This document shows, piece after piece, positions 44,955 to 45,175 of a stretch of DNA of 45,175 nt. This DNA comes from Betaproteobacteria bacterium. Its GTDB lineage: Bacteria; Pseudomonadota; Gammaproteobacteria; Burkholderiales; SG8-39. Within the stretch, counting starts at the first letter, position 1. Each line of letters opens with the position of its first letter. The position numbers were made by a program, and so were the translations under genes. The stretch lies in the NCBI GenBank assembly GCA_005883675.1, contig VBCM01000092.1, forward strand, positions 1-45,175, written 5' to 3'. The notes under the pieces were generated by a model. That model was not told where the DNA came from, made no database searches, and was given only the letters and a program-made list of their open reading frames with translations.

Positions 44955-45000
44955 GAATTCGGGGTCAGAGCCCTATTTAAATGGGGCTCTGACCCCGATT
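44955..45000. repeat. Palindromic element ggggtcagagccc...gggctctgacccc
   Basis: Perfect 13-bp arms (44961-44973 and 44984-44996) around an AT-rich centre (tatttaaatg), flanked by gaattc and gattttc. The arms plus the following TTTT can terminate transcription. I recall ggggtcagagccc repeats as widespread REP-like intergenic elements in proteobacteria. It starts 3 nt after the stop of the second paralogue. Confidence 0.65.
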
Positions 45001-45010
45001 TTCTGCGGGC

Positions 45011-45016
45011 TAGAAT
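45011..45016 (+). promoter_or_regulatory. TAGAAT -10-like element 5 nt before the amidase start
   Basis: TAGAAT followed by five bases and GTG 45022, the same geometry as at orn, maeB and the CobD/CbiB-like gene. Confidence 0.4.
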
Positions 45017-45021
45017 GCCGC

Positions 45022-45175
45022 GTGCCGGTCGATGCCTTCTCCAGCGCTGCGGAGCTCTCCGCCGCCGTGCGCTCGCGCCGCGTCTCCGCGCACGAGCTGA
45101 TCGAGCTCCATCTCGCGCGCATCGCGCGCCATAACCCGTCGCTGAACGCCATCTGCACGCTGGACGAGGCCGGCG
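45022..45175 (+). CDS. Amidase signature family protein (cut by window end)
   Basis: The first 51 residues are visible: VDAFSSAAELSAAVRSRRVSAHELIELHLARIARHNPSLNAI, then CTLDEAG. This is the usual N-terminus of GatA/amidase-signature enzymes; the catalytic Lys-Ser-Ser core lies beyond the window. GTG 45022 is chosen because the conserved helix starts soon after it and TAGAAT lies 5 nt upstream. Confidence 0.85.
   Translation, partial: MPVDAFSSAAELSAAVRSRRVSAHELIELHLARIARHNPSLNAICTLDEAG

Noticed and set aside
33786-45010. Insertion sequence or transposon behind the accessory region
   Set aside because: No transposase frame, terminal inverted repeats of IS size or target duplications were found; only short palindromes.

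Overview
The window is a GC-rich, densely coded bacterial chromosome segment. Gene content and order point to an uncultured Betaproteobacterium, probably Burkholderiales-like. The signs are a PhaM-type polyhydroxyalkanoate granule protein, two Bug/TctC solute-binding proteins, a lysine-rich H1-like protein ending in a short Trp-Pro-Phe-Pro tail, the order CoA-pyrophosphatase / CobD-CbiB-like / PCD / M48 protease / orn, and trxA-rho-rpmE2. No rRNA, tRNA, CRISPR array, prophage, transposase or defence island was found.

Layout. 1-3.8 kb: ribonucleotide reductase nrdA (cut by the window start), a small GIY-YIG-like gene, nrdB and a DUF2442 gene. 3.8-4.5 kb: H1-like gene, then a heavily structured intergenic stretch and a good sigma-70 promoter. 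4.5-12.5 kb: lytic transglycosylase, PLP aminotransferase, malic enzyme MaeB coupled to a patatin and PhaM, quinone oxidoreductase, Nudix hydrolase and a broken CobD/CbiB-like gene. 12.5-15.5 kb: serine acetyltransferase-like gene, DUF2007, pterin dehydratase, M48 protease and oligoribonuclease. 15.6-27.8 kb: a long, mostly overlapping minus-strand series: pqiABC (pqiA broken), an FrsA-like hydrolase, a RidA-like protein, an FAD-linked oxidase, DUF6494, pgi, a GT39-type transferase, rpmE2, rho and trxA. 27.8-33.8 kb: ferredoxin, an orphan HicB, cyanide-insensitive-type cytochrome bd oxidase, acyl-CoA ligase, metallophosphoesterase and a second GIY-YIG-like gene. 33.8-45.2 kb: catabolic and accessory genes: two Bug proteins, a lone receiver domain, a HIT protein, a broken N-acyl-D-amino-acid deacylase, a vanadium haloperoxidase-like protein, a broken thiolase, a hydrolase remnant, a K+/H+ antiporter, two tandem paralogues of unknown function and the start of an amidase.

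Together the genes cover DNA precursor synthesis, acetyl-CoA/NADPH and storage-polymer metabolism, envelope lipid transport and peptidoglycan turnover, transcription termination, microaerobic respiration, and uptake and breakdown of organic acids or acyl compounds.

The most unusual signals are not protein families. (1) Five loci appear to have lost an internal piece of a conserved gene, four of them with a frame change, which means either recent gene decay or a systematic assembly fault. (2) Several genes have a -10-like hexamer (five exact TAGAAT) only 5-12 nt before the start codon, implying leaderless or near-leaderless mRNAs, including divergent pairs that may share one symmetrical -10. 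(3) Short palindromes sit on or next to stop codons, and another palindrome supplies the start codon and N-terminus of a Bug protein. (4) Structured leaders occur upstream of rpmE2 and between the H1-like and transglycosylase genes. I recognise no wholly new multi-gene system here.
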